A DNA stretch of 64,000 bases from Marasmius tenuissimus (taxonomy: Eukaryota; Basidiomycota; Agaricomycetes; Agaricales; Marasmiaceae), in contig JAQOTA010000002.1 in the NCBI GenBank assembly GCA_029532415.1, positions 248,001 to 312,000 on the forward strand. The letters are read 5' to 3'. The translations under genes and the position numbers were made by a program. The number at the start of each line of letters is the position of its first letter. Positions within the stretch are counted from its first letter, which is position 1. Shown piece by piece: positions 47,729 to 59,139 of this stretch. Under the pieces are notes generated by a model that had not been told where the DNA came from, did not search any database, and was given only the letters and a program-made list of their open reading frames with translations.

Positions 47729-49123
47729 GGTTACGGTGCGGCAATCTGGTACGTCTTGTTCAGCCACTGACTAGGGAATGTCATTCTAATACAAGTTGAT
47801 ATGTACATGTTAGTCTTCCAGCGCGGACCAGGTACCGTCATACTGAAGGTATCTGTCCAAAAAAGCGTTTGAGAATCAGGGACTGACCAGGCTTGTCAGT
47901 CTGGCATGCCCTGATCCCAACTGGCGGGGCTGGTCAGCAACTGACCGGATCCTCATAGGTTTGCTGGTGTTGTCAGTATTTCTAATTGATAAAGTAGGTA
48001 TTTTTGTCCGGATATTGGGTGCTATCTTTTCACGATACTGTTATGTTATGTTCGGATATTGGGTGGAGCTTTTCCTGATGGTGTAGCCAATGTGCGTACG
48101 TGCAAACAGATCCACCTCAGTCAAGATGCAGTCCTTTGGGGATCAATTGGTACTTCCCCTTATCTTCTACCACTCGCTCGACCACTTCCTGCCTGTGAGA
48201 TATCACCTCTGTTTATATTTCAACGAGCTTGTTGGTCCGTGGATGAGTGTATAGCCACTCCACAAGCCCTTTGCCCAGCAGGGGCCAGGTCTTTCATTCA
48301 CCCTTCCTCGACTTCATACCCTCACCATCTCACCTTTCCTCAGACCTCCTCCTACCAGATGATGAGCAAGTCACATTGGAATTACAAAGAGAAGGCGTGC
48401 CTTATTCGTTGAATCCACGTGCTCAATAGGCGTGTGGTTGTGCGTTATCTTGAAGAATGTTACTGATTGTCCCAAGCGGTCTCGCCACCAATGGCAACTG
48501 TGCGTTGTGCTTGAGATGAGACCATGGACTATAGAAGATCCCGCACAGCTCATGAGCGGCACAGCTAGTGTTTCATAGAAGTCAAGTTTGCCCACAAGAA
48601 CTGGTTAGCGATAGGTTCTAGTGAGTTGACAAGTTCTAGTCAAGATAGATGATGTGAATAGGACAATGGGCTCACTAATAAGATAGGGGTGTAAAGGCGG
48701 GGGGAACTGGTAAGTGGTTGCCTTGGTGTGTACATCAACATACCAATGTTATTCCGACATATTCTGATCCTATACGACCTACAAGCCAGCATGCACGACC
48801 ACTTGTCAGATACTGTTGATATATTGGAACAGCCGGGGTCCTCCGTTTGCGTTGTGTACTCATCATATACAGTAATCCGCAATGGTTCAGGATTTGTGTC
48901 TGTAAAGTAAAGCACAGCAGAATCTCGCAACAATGTATATTTAGCCTTGACATGGAATAGAGTAGGTTACACATGCTAATCATCTATGTAAAGAGACTTG
49001 GGCATTTTGAGTAGAGTATTGGCTGAACAATCTGGAGAGGCACATCGGTTGAACGACGCTACTCTTCCGAAGTGACAAGAAACTGATAGATAGAATTAAA
49101 TTACAAAACTACCTGTTTCTCCA
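47729..49123. other. No supported gene
   Basis: A fourth GGTCAG-type cluster lies at 47830-47980. Other frames are short and without features. Confidence 0.45.
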
Positions 49124-50135
49124 TCAAACGATTGGTTGTTCGATATTCATTTTCGCCTCTAGATCCTTGAGAAGAGGTGCAGTAGGGATTTTATCCCACT
49201 CCGAGTGAAGACCATAGTGCCGACAGTCCTTGTTGCACCCATGCCGGGTCTCCATCTCCCAGTAGCAATCCAGATTGTTTCCACCCGCAAAGGTATGCCC
49301 AAGAGCCCTAAAGTCATTGTCAGGTCAGGTCAATTAAGCAGAGAATGGCAAGGCAAGTGCTTACAGATGCGTGATAGTCTGGGGGTCTGTCAGGAGATCA
49401 TGGTTGCCTGAGATGCCGATGAGTCAATTTTCTGTGACAGCACGAGCAAAACATACCTCGATAGTCCCCAACAAAGGCCATTTTTTGGGTACAGACATAC
49501 TGTACATGCTGGGTGAAGGAGAGGCATTCAGCAATGTTGGTGTCTTCGGGATGAGCACCGAGCAATTATCCATGAACTTCATGAATTTGCTGCGAACAAC
49601 CTCCTCCAGTAGCCAAAAGTAATTCTGTCCTCCCGCTTGCGCCGTTGCCAGTCCACAATGGGCAAAGTGGAGCAATGGGCAGGTCATAGGAGTCATGACC
49701 CCTCGCCCCTCTAGATCGTTGCAGAAGTCCTTGCCATGCTTGTAGAGGGTGTCCGCCCAGAACAGAATGAGTACCTCCCCCAGTAACTTTGTATATTGTG
49801 CCTCCGCGGAGCACAACTGGCGCACAATAGTGTGGGGTTCTGTTGGATGAGGGACCCTGTTGAACATCTGCTTAATACAGACAGCTGCTGTTCTGCTCCA
49901 CTTGCTGATTCATGACAGCACCCAGCACATCACCATCAACCTCCCTGACTTGAGGACCTTTCACAGTCTCGACATCCATGTCCTTTGTGTTCCCAGTGCT
50001 CTCTGGAAATCCTGGAAGGAAAAGGCAGCATTGAGAGGAATCTGCAACATCCTTGTTGACCTTCTTTCCCTGTTGCTTCAGTTGCAATACTGCAGGGAGC
50101 AGGAGAGAAAAGACAGTAGGCAGAATGCCTCATGC
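49124..50135 (-). pseudogene. Alpha-kinase domain protein, decayed
   Basis: Atypical protein kinase of the alpha-kinase family, which is expanded in basidiomycetes. On the minus strand one frame (49867-49424) includes NYFWLLEEVV followed by KFMKFMDN, corresponding to the VFLVEE...F.KYINN region of the family. The continuation lies in another frame: AECLSFTQHVLYVCTQKMAF followed by GDYRG, matching the LCFTQHVQY...FVSDYQG strand. After two short introns the zinc-binding signature GNNLDCYWEMETRHGCNKDC followed by RHYGL appears, with the tail ending at TGA 49124-49126. The frame change near 49558 cannot be explained by a normal-sized intron, so the gene looks broken. The N-lobe is not intact; frames upstream to 50135 may belong to it. 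A Ser/Thr target cannot be inferred. Confidence 0.65.
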
Positions 50136-50330
50136 AGTGTTGGTAACAAACTGCTGAGGTAGAATGGTATTACTAGCTAGCTTATATACAAGAGTACAAA
50201 ATAGCTAGAATATAGTAGAATGGAGTAAAATGTACTGTGCATGATGTAGGTCCAACTGTGCATGATGTACGTAGGAGTATATGAGTAATGTAGGTCCAAG
50301 GGCAATGATATCATACAATGAGGATGCATA
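50136..50330. mobile_element. Possible LTR fragment
   Basis: The sequence from TGTTGGTAAC (about 50138) through CTAGCTAGCTTATATACAAG resembles the start and TATA region of the LTRs at 6470 and 20459 (AGCTTATATAC is shared). No matching end or target duplication was found, so this is tentative. It separates the alpha-kinase relic from the ORF chain to its right. Confidence 0.3.
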
Positions 50331-50582
50331 GCAGAGTCCAATAGGCATTACACGTGATTAGGCCGAGGTTGCCATACCGGAATATTGACTGCTTCTTACA
50401 AGGGACTTTTATCTTTGACAGCATGAACTCCCCGTCACTTTTGGCACTACTGACGAGGATTGTTTCTGGGCGGAGCTTCTTGGCATTTGGTGATGCATGT
50501 ACATCACAGGTTTCCTGAGAAGACTGGTTGAGGACTAGACAATTGAGTGCTTCAAACTGCCCACTCATGTTGGTGGATGCCT

Positions 50583-51346
50583 GTCATTTAGATGACAGTT
50601 TGGCGGGTGATAGAGTCTTCTTGTTGTTTTCCTTTGTCTTTGTTTGTGTCTTCTTTGCATTCTGAGACAGAATGAGAATCTTAGAGAGCGCAAACAAATT
50701 GTCGAGTCACTTACAGTGGTTGACCGAGTGACTCTATGTGTGCCTTCTTCATCAGAATCATCTGCAGGGCGGGTCTACACGAGACACATGAGTATTTTGA
50801 CAGATTTCCATCATAAACACAGAAGCTTACATTTGTTTGGCCTTGTTTCTTTCAGATCGTCATACCCTGCGTGGTGGATGGAGGTAACTCGTCCCATTGC
50901 TGTTCCCCGGTGTCAAAATCTTCTGGTAAAGAATCTGACTCTTCAGGAGCACTCAGGGGGAGAGGAGGATCAACAGCTGTGGCATCCCTTATACGTTTGC
51001 TGACAGTGGGACTGATCAAGAGGCCATACTGAGGAACTGTTCTTGGTTTCACAAACTGTCTGAGACTGCCGATTCCAAAGCTAACAACTTGCGTTGGGAG
51101 GACTCCCTTCTTGGAATTTGCTGGGGCTTTGAAAAACTTTTTGACAAAGCCAGGAATGCATGACGGAGTGATGGGTAGTGGCATATCCGAGTTGTCGACG
51201 AGCTGAACATCAGTGAGTTCAAGTTCAGGCATGTGATCCCATTTCCACGAGGGCTGTCTTCCAGTAAACCTCTTGAATGGGCTGTCATTCGCTGACACCA
51301 ACACATTGAAGATCTTTTGCTTGAGCTCAAGAGTGGATCTTGGCAA
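50583..51346 (-). CDS. Hypothetical protein, three-exon chain
   Basis: The minus-strand ATG at 51346 (MPRSTLELKQKIFNVLVSAN) opens about 160 codons that include an acidic stretch (EESDSLPEDFDTGEQQWDEL). A GT-AG intron (about 50778-50867) leads to an exon with ADDSDEEGTHRVTRSTT. A second intron leads to a very basic end (AKKTQTKTKENNKKTLSPAK) that stops near 50583. The frames connect without a stop. I recognise no domain. The acidic middle and basic tail suggest a nuclear or DNA-associated protein. Its position next to a broken alpha-kinase gene and LTR-like sequence makes a mobile-element origin possible. Confidence 0.4.
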
Positions 51347-52442
51347 GTTGGAGCTATGCTGAGCTGGTTTTTCTTGAAGGTCTCATCTTGTGTACCAAGG
51401 ACCTACCATTGAATGTATTGCTCGCATACACACTCCTTGACATTGATGTTGACCTCCTTCCCTCTATCTTTTCTTGTTGCCAGAATCTTATGGTCTCAGC
51501 CTGCATAATAAGTGACATCCACTACCTGGTTACACTGTCATTTGACTGCCTCGAGCAATTGACTATCCTTAGCACCTGCCAGAGGGTGTACTGCAGGCAG
51601 CTAAAAAAGCTTCTACAAACGCCTTGTCTCCTAGAATTTAGGACAGACAGCCTGCTCTGGATGGACAACACACATTCTATCCCTTCACCCTCAGTGCCAT
51701 CAGATATTGTCAGTTTTGTATCCAGTAGGCCCATCAGTCCTTTGCATCTTCAGGTAGGGCCGGAATTAAAGCAATAAGACCTGCCTAGTACCGGGAGCTT
51801 TCTGTAACGGTCCTTACTCTTCACGCAGACTCGTAAGTGTGATCTCTTTCTATTCTGGAAAATAGGCGAAGATGGCACTATGCACGAGTAGGTGGTGGTA
51901 AAAAGTAAAGATAAGAAAAGGGGTAAAAAGGGGTTGAAACACCTTAAATACCGATACGGAGAGAAAATCAAATACCCCCGTTACACTTTCCGACAGTGAA
52001 TAGAGTAACTTTCGCAGTGACTTCCTAGCGTTTCCGTTGCGTATTGGTGCCACACTCACAGGCGGATAAGTATCAAGACCGTAGTGGTTGGAGGGCAAGT
52101 CCAGCACGTGTACACCAAGTGCCCAGCATAGAAGGCCCGCGGGCTCTTGTAAGCTCATGATCTTGGTAGCTCACAGCGAAACAGAGCTTGAAATGCAGAG
52201 TTTGTCCATTATGATTTGCGATGGTAACAACAGTTCGTGAAACTACGCGAGGGATGGTCTACTTGTGTAACGAATGGCAGCGGGAGAGAGAGGCTAGGGT
52301 AGGATAGGATACGGCGAAGGTCCTTTTGACAATTAGCATAGCGTAAGAGAGAGAAAAGTATGAGTAGAAGATTCGAGACTGGAAGAAGAACAAAAAAGGT
52401 ACGGAAGAGTAATGTAACGAGAGCCCAGTTCATGAAGAAGAC
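51347..52442. other. No supported gene
   Basis: A 145-codon plus-strand frame (51340-51777) overlaps the opposite-strand ORF start and shows no domain. The rest contains the 3' flank of the chitin synthase pseudogene. Confidence 0.4.
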
Positions 52443-55400
52443 TCAACACCAACTCCGAAGAAACGTGCACCCCCAATGAAGAATCCGGGGAGCAAAGAAG
52501 TCAACTTTCTGCTCTTGCGCCTGTTCAGCCAAGCACCTATCAACCGCTTGGTTGATTACCCCCTTCTTCGCTGCCAAATCCATCCTGAAATGCTCCTCCA
52601 ACTGCCGCCTCAACTCTCTCTTCATCCGCTCAAGTCCGCGTTGCTCAGAATCCCTCTCACAGCGTTCTCGGTCTCCGCATCCGGCGCATCCCCGGTGGGC
52701 TTGCATTTGGACTCCTCGAGTCGAAGGGAAGATCCAGGTAGTTCGACCCAGGTCTTGAAGGAGTCGGCTGGTGCAGCACACTACTCTGAGGCGCACCGAA
52801 CGGAGTCATCGGAGCCGGCACACCGTACTGCGACATCGGGGTGTTCCTTCCAGACTGGTAACCAGGTAGAGTGTGCATCCCTTGCGAAGGGGCGGGGGAG
52901 TAGCTGCGTTCTTGACCGGCGCCAAATGGACCACCTTGGCCACGGTAGGTAGTCTCCCTGCCGTAGATGGAGGCGGTGTGCGATTCGGCTGACTGTCGTT
53001 CTTGAACTTGGTAGGGGGTACCCAGGAACCGATGCTGTGGTTGGACTCCTTGTCCCAGAGTTCGTTTTCCTGTGAAGGTAATACCTCGTTAGCTACAGCA
53101 GGCAAAGGAAGGGTGAGCCGAAAACATACATAGTCACTCCAAGACTTGAGAGGAATAGCTCTCGGGTGGAATTTTCCTTCGTCCTGTAAGGTAACGGAAC
53201 ATCAGTAACCATACTCGCACCAAACGAAGAAGAAAAGCGCAACGTACGTGAACGATCATCTTTCCAGATTCTCCGAGCACCAAATGGGTCTGACCCCACG
53301 AGAAGTCATCCATTCTCGAGAAGGAGTACGGAGGGAGGAAGAACATGAAGCCCGGGATAGCAAGGAAGTAGAACAACATCCACCCTACCATGTCCCACTT
53401 CCGGCGGAGGATGAAGACCAAGGCTTGAAGACCATAGATAGGAGCCAACATGATAAGAGACTGCACAGGCACGGCCTGATCACCACGAGCGACGTTGACG
53501 ATGAGATAGGTGAGCTATATACAGTGCAGGAGCGGAGCCATTAGCAAGAACGAACGATGAACGAACATGAAAGACAAAACAACTCACGTAGACGACTGCA
53601 ACGGGCTGAATCGAGGTCAATATCAAGTCAATCGTGACGACAAATCTCGTAGAGAAACAGCAGACACCGCAAAGTTGGTCCAAGATGAGCTCTCCCAAGT
53701 TGTGCGCCGCCGAGTTGATCCAACGACGACGCTGGGACAAGGAAACCTTCCAGTCGTCTGGGACAACCGCGTACGCGTGAGCATCCCGAACGAACTGGGT
53801 CTTGTGCAGTGGGAAGTGCTTCAAGAGCAACGTTGTGAGATACCGATCTTGTCCAAGATGGAGGTCCTTCAAGTGGAGTGCGTCGACACGGTTCTTGGAG
53901 TAATCCTGGATGACTTGGTTCAAGATGAGGAGCAGCTTGTGGGTGTCGGGGGTACGAAGACGGTAGAGGGTGAAATAACCGGGAAGACAATTGACGGAAC
54001 CGAAGAGGGACTCGAAAGCTTTCGCCACGTGATGACAGATGAAGTACTCGTAGACTTGCATCAGGGTGATAATGGATTGCTTGACGTTGGCCAGTTCCGT
54101 TTCACCACAAGCGCCGAGAAGTTCCTTGTCGTGAATCGTACTAGAAGGAGAAGCCATTGATCCTTAGATTGCGAAATGAAAATGAATAGAACGCACGCAG
54201 AGATCAAACGGTTAACGGAGAACTTGTCGACGGTCGCATCGGCACCAACAGTGAAGAGATATTCATAGGAAGTCGGGTTGACACCAGTAGCATTCTTGAT
54301 CTGGTGATAGATCTCCAGTTCGAGAGGGTCCATCGGGGCGTTGAAGTGGACCTAAACGAACAAAACGGTGAGCAGAAAACCATCTTTGAGGACCAAGAGG
54401 AGCATACCTTGTTCAAGAAATGCATAACCACCACCTGCGAGTCACGCTTTCCACAATTACCCGGCTTCAGCCTCTCATCCGGCTTCCCAACCTCAGCGGC
54501 GACAAGGTGCGGCACAACGTCTCCTGAACACTTGTAAAGCCCAGAATAGACTTTGCCCATGTTGTGCTGCTTCGGTCCTTCTCCCAACGAGACGAAACTC
54601 AGCGGTTTTGGGTCCAAGTTGGGGTCAGCTTCGAGAATATCCAAGACGATCCGAGGAGTGGGTCTGTCGTTCCCTGAACCGACGATCATACCGTTGCAGA
54701 TGACAACAAGAAGTTTTCGCTTGTCGCCGTACTTGAGCTGAGCCAAAGAGTCGACCGCCTTTCGTAACGGCGCACCACCTTCCGCATAACAAGGGACCTG
54801 ACAAATAGCGAACTTGTCGCGGTCCTCAGGTGCTCCGGGACTACCAAGGTTGATAGAAGCCAAGAACTTGAACCCGGTAACGGATATCATGATAATGGAG
54901 GTGGCGGGGAGGGTATGCGTCGCGAACTGACACTGGGCGCTGCTCCGGTTATCAACCTTTCCGATGGTGAAGATATTTCAGAGACAGGTCTTCTGACGAC
55001 GACGGTGGCGCTATCGATATTGAGATTGTTGAGTTGTTTAGTGGTGTTCCCGCCGCCGCTGTTGAAGCGGAACATGTCGGTGGCGGCTGAGTGCATGAAG
55101 TCTCAATCTCCGGAAGCACCACCGAGGGGAACTTCGCCGCTGGGCGCAGAGAGACTACCGGAAGTCGTGGTGCAGTCGGTAACGTCGTAGATGAGACCGT
55201 TGTAGACGCTGGCGGACCGGGAGGAATGAGCCACATTCTTGATCTCTTTGGGAGTTATCAACGAAGCCAACTCGAGCGAGGTACCGCATCGTGATCATCT
55301 GCTCGTAGTACCAGTTGGGCCGAGAGTCGTTGGTGTAGGAACGGAAATCGTGGTAGAGAGCATTGGGGTCCAAGTTGTTCTTCGGGTTGAACGAAACGAA

Positions 55401-56122
55401 GGGGCTGAGGTTTCCGTTGATGCCGCCACAAACAGCAGAGATCTAGAAAGAAAGAAGGTCAGAAAAAATAAAGGGATCAAAGATAAAGGAGCCTTACCTG
55501 CATGGGGAACACGCCACCGATGGACTTGCCTCCACAAGCCAAGACCTTCTTCGGCTCAATGACCGGCACAGCCCTCTAGTGGAACTGCGGGAGCTTCGTC
55601 AAGTCAAAAACCTCCCCTCGTGTAGCCGCCACGACATTATCCAGGTAGTTCTGGAGCGAGTGACCTGCCAGCTCAGACGCACTGCGAGCATGCTGAGTCG
55701 GGCAAATCAACGGCCCGCCACGGCGAAGATGGAGCAAGCGCAAGGGATTGATGTTGAAAGCGTGCTTCTCCCTCCACACCTGCCGAACATCCAGCTGCTT
55801 CATGCGACCGATGTAGGTCAAGCATGGGATGGGGAGCCACCGCGGCAGGATCCAGCACAAGGCAGCCCAACGACGAGGAGCTGAGCTTCGCACCGGTAGG
55901 GCAGCCACGATCAGAGAACTGGAGTTTGGTGTATTTTCCGAATCGAGAAGCGCTGGGGTTGAAAAGGACACGAGCATTACCAAACGATTCGAAGACGAAG
56001 TCGGCTGCTGGAACCTGGCTGGTGAGCTTGAAATCTTTCTTCCCGGTATTAGAGGCGGAGAGTTCGAGGGTTGTCTTGCTACCAAGACGACGGGATTCGG
56101 AGTTCTCAGGACCGGTTTTGCA
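52443..56122 (-). pseudogene. Class V (myosin-motor) chitin synthase, pseudogene with internal deletion
   Basis: Intact relatives are plasma-membrane/secretory-vesicle enzymes that make chitin from UDP-GlcNAc and carry an N-terminal myosin head. Reading the minus strand: a myosin piece (56122-55904) shows FVFESFGNARVLFNPSASRF then GKYTKLQFSDRG, but its P-loop reads KTGPENSESRR where relatives have GESGSGKSExRR, losing the ATP-binding Lys. It then jumps directly to the synthase membrane segment (LTYIGRMKQLDVRQVWREK, about 55.8 kb), so the rest of the motor is deleted. Next come cytochrome b5-like segments (GEVFDLTKL; DPNALYHDFRSYTNDSRPNW), the GT2 domain (54890-53480) and the DEK_C end (RRQLEEHFRMDLAAKKGVIN, to 52443). 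In-frame stops lie at 55576-55578, 55103-55105 and 54978-54980; frameshifts lie near 55255, 54990, 52705 and 52655. The donor-sugar Asp motif YLFTVDADTT is YLFTVGADAT, and GEDRYLTT is GQDRYLTT; QRRRW is kept. The gene cannot make an active enzyme. Confidence 0.85.
53480..54890 (-). other. Glycosyltransferase-2 (chitin synthase) domain region of the pseudogene
   Basis: Minus-strand exons with GT-AG introns near 54409-54352 and 54197-54164. Segments such as NDRPTPRIVLDILEADPNLD, EYFICHHVAKAFESLFGSVN and LLKHFPLHKTQFVRDAHAY place it in class V/VI. The residues ICNGMIVGSG (usually ICDG), VGADAT (usually VDADTT) and GQDRY (usually GEDRY) are substituted. Single-codon losses occur at DLHLG (usually NLLHLG) and GELILDQL (usually GELVFLDQL). 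Confidence 0.8.
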
Positions 56123-58706
56123 GCTGCGAGAGGAATGGAGTTAGTGTGGTCTGGAAATACTGAAAAAAGAAGAACGAAATGTATAGAACGAAGAAAAGGC
56201 GCAGCCACTCGGGATTGTAGTCAACAGCTGGTGGCCGCATACCGCACGTGGCCACAAAAGAAAGGGAGATAATGCAACCAAAACTCACCGAAAGGCAATG
56301 ACCTGGCTCTGCACAGTCCTGACCCAAATACAGGAGGTGTTGAAGAAGGGAAAGCAAAGCACTAATTGGTATTGAAACCCAGGGTTCCACAGGAAACAGG
56401 GCTGCGCTAGTTGGGTACCTGGTATGTGAGTGCGACCGCAACGGTTAGGTGCCACTGCCAAAGGCAAGCAGGACCAGCCGCTCGCGGTATGGAGCACCCA
56501 CACGCCGGCAGAGCCACTAAGTGCCGCTGCTGCACCAGAAACCCTTTGACCGCGCCGCTTTAGCCACCTCTCATCTCAACCACCCCAACAGACTAGCCAT
56601 CCCCTCCCATTCTTCCTAGCCTGCGCCCTAAAAGCTCGGGTTAGGTAGACTATCGGCGCCACCGAGCAAAAACGATCAGTTCAATGCTGTCCTCCCAGCC
56701 CAAAGCTGAAGCAGCAACTCACCTATTTCCTATGCAATCCTGCTGCGTCTTGTTCAATCCAACCTTCTAACAGTCTTGACCAAGCATAAAAGCATGAGAG
56801 GCACAGAGGAAGCAAAAAGAGAGAGCGGAGAGAGAAAGAAGAAAAGTGCTGGTGGTGGAGGAAAGACAAAACGATTTGGTTCAGTTGGTTGCCGCCGCGG
56901 CAGCCAGTGATTACCAATTCTCGTCCACGTGAAAACCGGCAATTATGTCGCCCCGACTTACGGCCCGGGGCTGTTCGTGTGCCTTTCTTCACCTCAGGTT
57001 CCGTGCCAGTTTATGTTCTGGGAGTTCATCCACTTTTCTACCTTTTCTGCGTGATTTTGTCCCTCTTCAGCCACCAAAGCCTACCAGAAAGTCACTCTGG
57101 ATGAATCCATTTCCACTGTGTCAATACGAAGCCCGATCGTATGTCAATCCAAATCATCGCTGGCCGGCTTGCGAGCCCGGTGCCCACCACAAACTCGGGG
57201 TGCTCAAAGAGATTGCACTTTCCTCAAGAACACCATCACTGACAACATAGCATAGTACTTTCAACTGGATTCAGCTGGTTTTGAACATCCATGGGGTGAA
57301 TTCAAGGCTTTGGCCCGCCGCCCGTTCGCACGAGTGCCTGAAGGAATGCTCCGAAAGCTCAAAGATCGACTAGCAAAATTGTGAGCATCCCACCTTCTAC
57401 TTGCTGTAACTGGTCTATCTAGAGCGGATCGTTTTCCACTCCGCCAGCTCTCTTCACCCTCGGTCTTCGGTTGAATCTACACCTTCTTATCCGCGCGAAC
57501 TGCCGCCCTGAACTCTTCCTATGCAGAACTCACCACCAACATTTACAAGTTTGAACCCTTGTTACCGCCAGGTCCAGCTATCAAAGTATATGTTTGCGTG
57601 TTGTGCATGAGGCGCTCCGGCTTGTGGCAGAGAAAGGCGCCCATAAAATACAATTGTTGCTCTCATCCCAATTAACATTCGCACTACTTGGGATTCAAAT
57701 AATCTTTCGGACAGTGGGAAGTTTCGGCGATTCGCGTGAGCGTCCAGTATTCACTTGTCAATGTCACCGAATGTTGACCTCTGTCTCATAAGTGGCTATT
57801 CACATCTCCTCGAAGGATAATGCCTGAGAAGAACACGGGATAAGGAACATCCTATTATATTAGTGATGGGGAGGGGCCAGGCTAGTGCGGTTTACTGTTT
57901 CCGGAACCCTATAAGTAGTGCTCGTCCGCGGCCCCAACTCAATGCCCATACTTCACGATGTTGATAGACCCGCACCGCGTGTATGATACTCCTCCCCGAT
58001 GATCTCTTTCACGGCCAGCATGATTCTGTACAGACGAGTAATGAGATCGAAAGCAGCAGAAACACCAGCTCAGAAGATCCTGGAGTAAAATCACCAGATG
58101 ATGCTTGACGATTATAACAAAATAAACTCGCACATGTACTCCTCGCCCTCGAGTGCCTCGGGGGTGAGGGCTCGTGGTAGCCCGTAATCTTGTTCGTGGT
58201 CTCGAAGGACGACAGTGAGTCTGTGGTACTTAATCGATTGATGAGGGGGCAGGGTGTGATCCGGAGCAACGGACTGCCCATTCGCAGGGCAGTTGAGATC
58301 ATACCTGTCAAGACAAGATCTCGTCAACCGCGACATTGTTCCCAAGAGCATAAACAAGCTTACTTATCACTGCTAGTATACCTCCCTGAAAGTTGGGATT
58401 GGAGAATCTCGTCCGACTCAAGAACGCTCGCGTTTATGAAGGCTCGAGGTGCTCAGTGGCAGAAAGTAAATGGGAGAGCACATAGGTGAGTTGTCTGATT
58501 GATGATGAGCCATTGTTTTCTTTCATCCGAAGTGACCACCTTACAATTGCAGTTCCAGCACCCTGTAGTAGAGTTTTGCTGGCAACCTTCCCCGCAGTGA
58601 GAACTAGATTTTTGTGTGAATCAATGACGGGGCGGCCTAAAATAGAAGACAAAAACTGACCTCGTATATAGCGTTTGCTTTAAGGACGGCGGAACGATTG
58701 AGTTTA
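56123..58706. other. No supported gene
   Basis: The missing N-terminal part of the myosin head is not recognisable upstream of 56122. A minus-strand open segment at 58110-58310 (YHRLTVVLRDHEQDYGLPRA) preceded by an acceptor at about 58308 could be an isolated exon of an unknown gene. Nothing else has support. Confidence 0.4.
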
Positions 58707-59025
58707 CTGACCTATTTTATTCAATTTGTATGGGGTTTTCCGCGTGACGAGAATTTTTGCCGGGGCAAATTCGTATGGTGGACGAGTGACCGGTGACAGG
58801 AATGAAAATTCGTCTGAACTTTCGAGCCACCGGTCACTAGGGGAGGATGAGTGGGAGAGATGGCGACGGCTGTGGTTGCCGCAAGCAGAAATCTGCGAAA
58901 AACACCTGATTTGAGCCAAAAAATCCTGGAAAAGGTAATTTTCTCGCCTTGTTTGAGCTTCCCAGAAATTTGTCACATGCTGGGACAATCCGTATGACCC
59001 ACCTGTGACTGGTGACCATACGGAG
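58707..59025. mobile_element. MITE family T1, copy F (right end lost)
   Basis: Starts CTGACCTATTTTATTCAATT after TA (58705-58706) and follows the family plan (GTATGGGGTTTTCCGCGTGA, then GTCACATGCTGGGACAATCC and CTGTGACTGGTGACCATACG). The right terminal repeat is missing: similarity fades near 59025, directly before the membrane-protein relic. Confidence 0.8.
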
Positions 59026-59139
59026 AGTGCTATTCAATCAAATACTGGCTGAACCTTTCGTCGCCACTCTCGCCGATAGAAAGCATAAGGTAATCGTATC
59101 AACCTTTTTAGTTCTCTTAAATCCGGCATTCCTTAAACC

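Noticed and set aside
51340..51777. 145-codon plus-strand ORF
   Set aside because: No domain and it overlaps the start of the better-supported minus-strand exon chain.
53567..54160. 197-codon plus-strand ORF
   Set aside because: It is the antisense shadow of the chitin synthase domain, whose minus-strand translation clearly matches the family.
55829..56272. 147-codon plus-strand ORF
   Set aside because: Antisense shadow of the myosin/synthase junction region.
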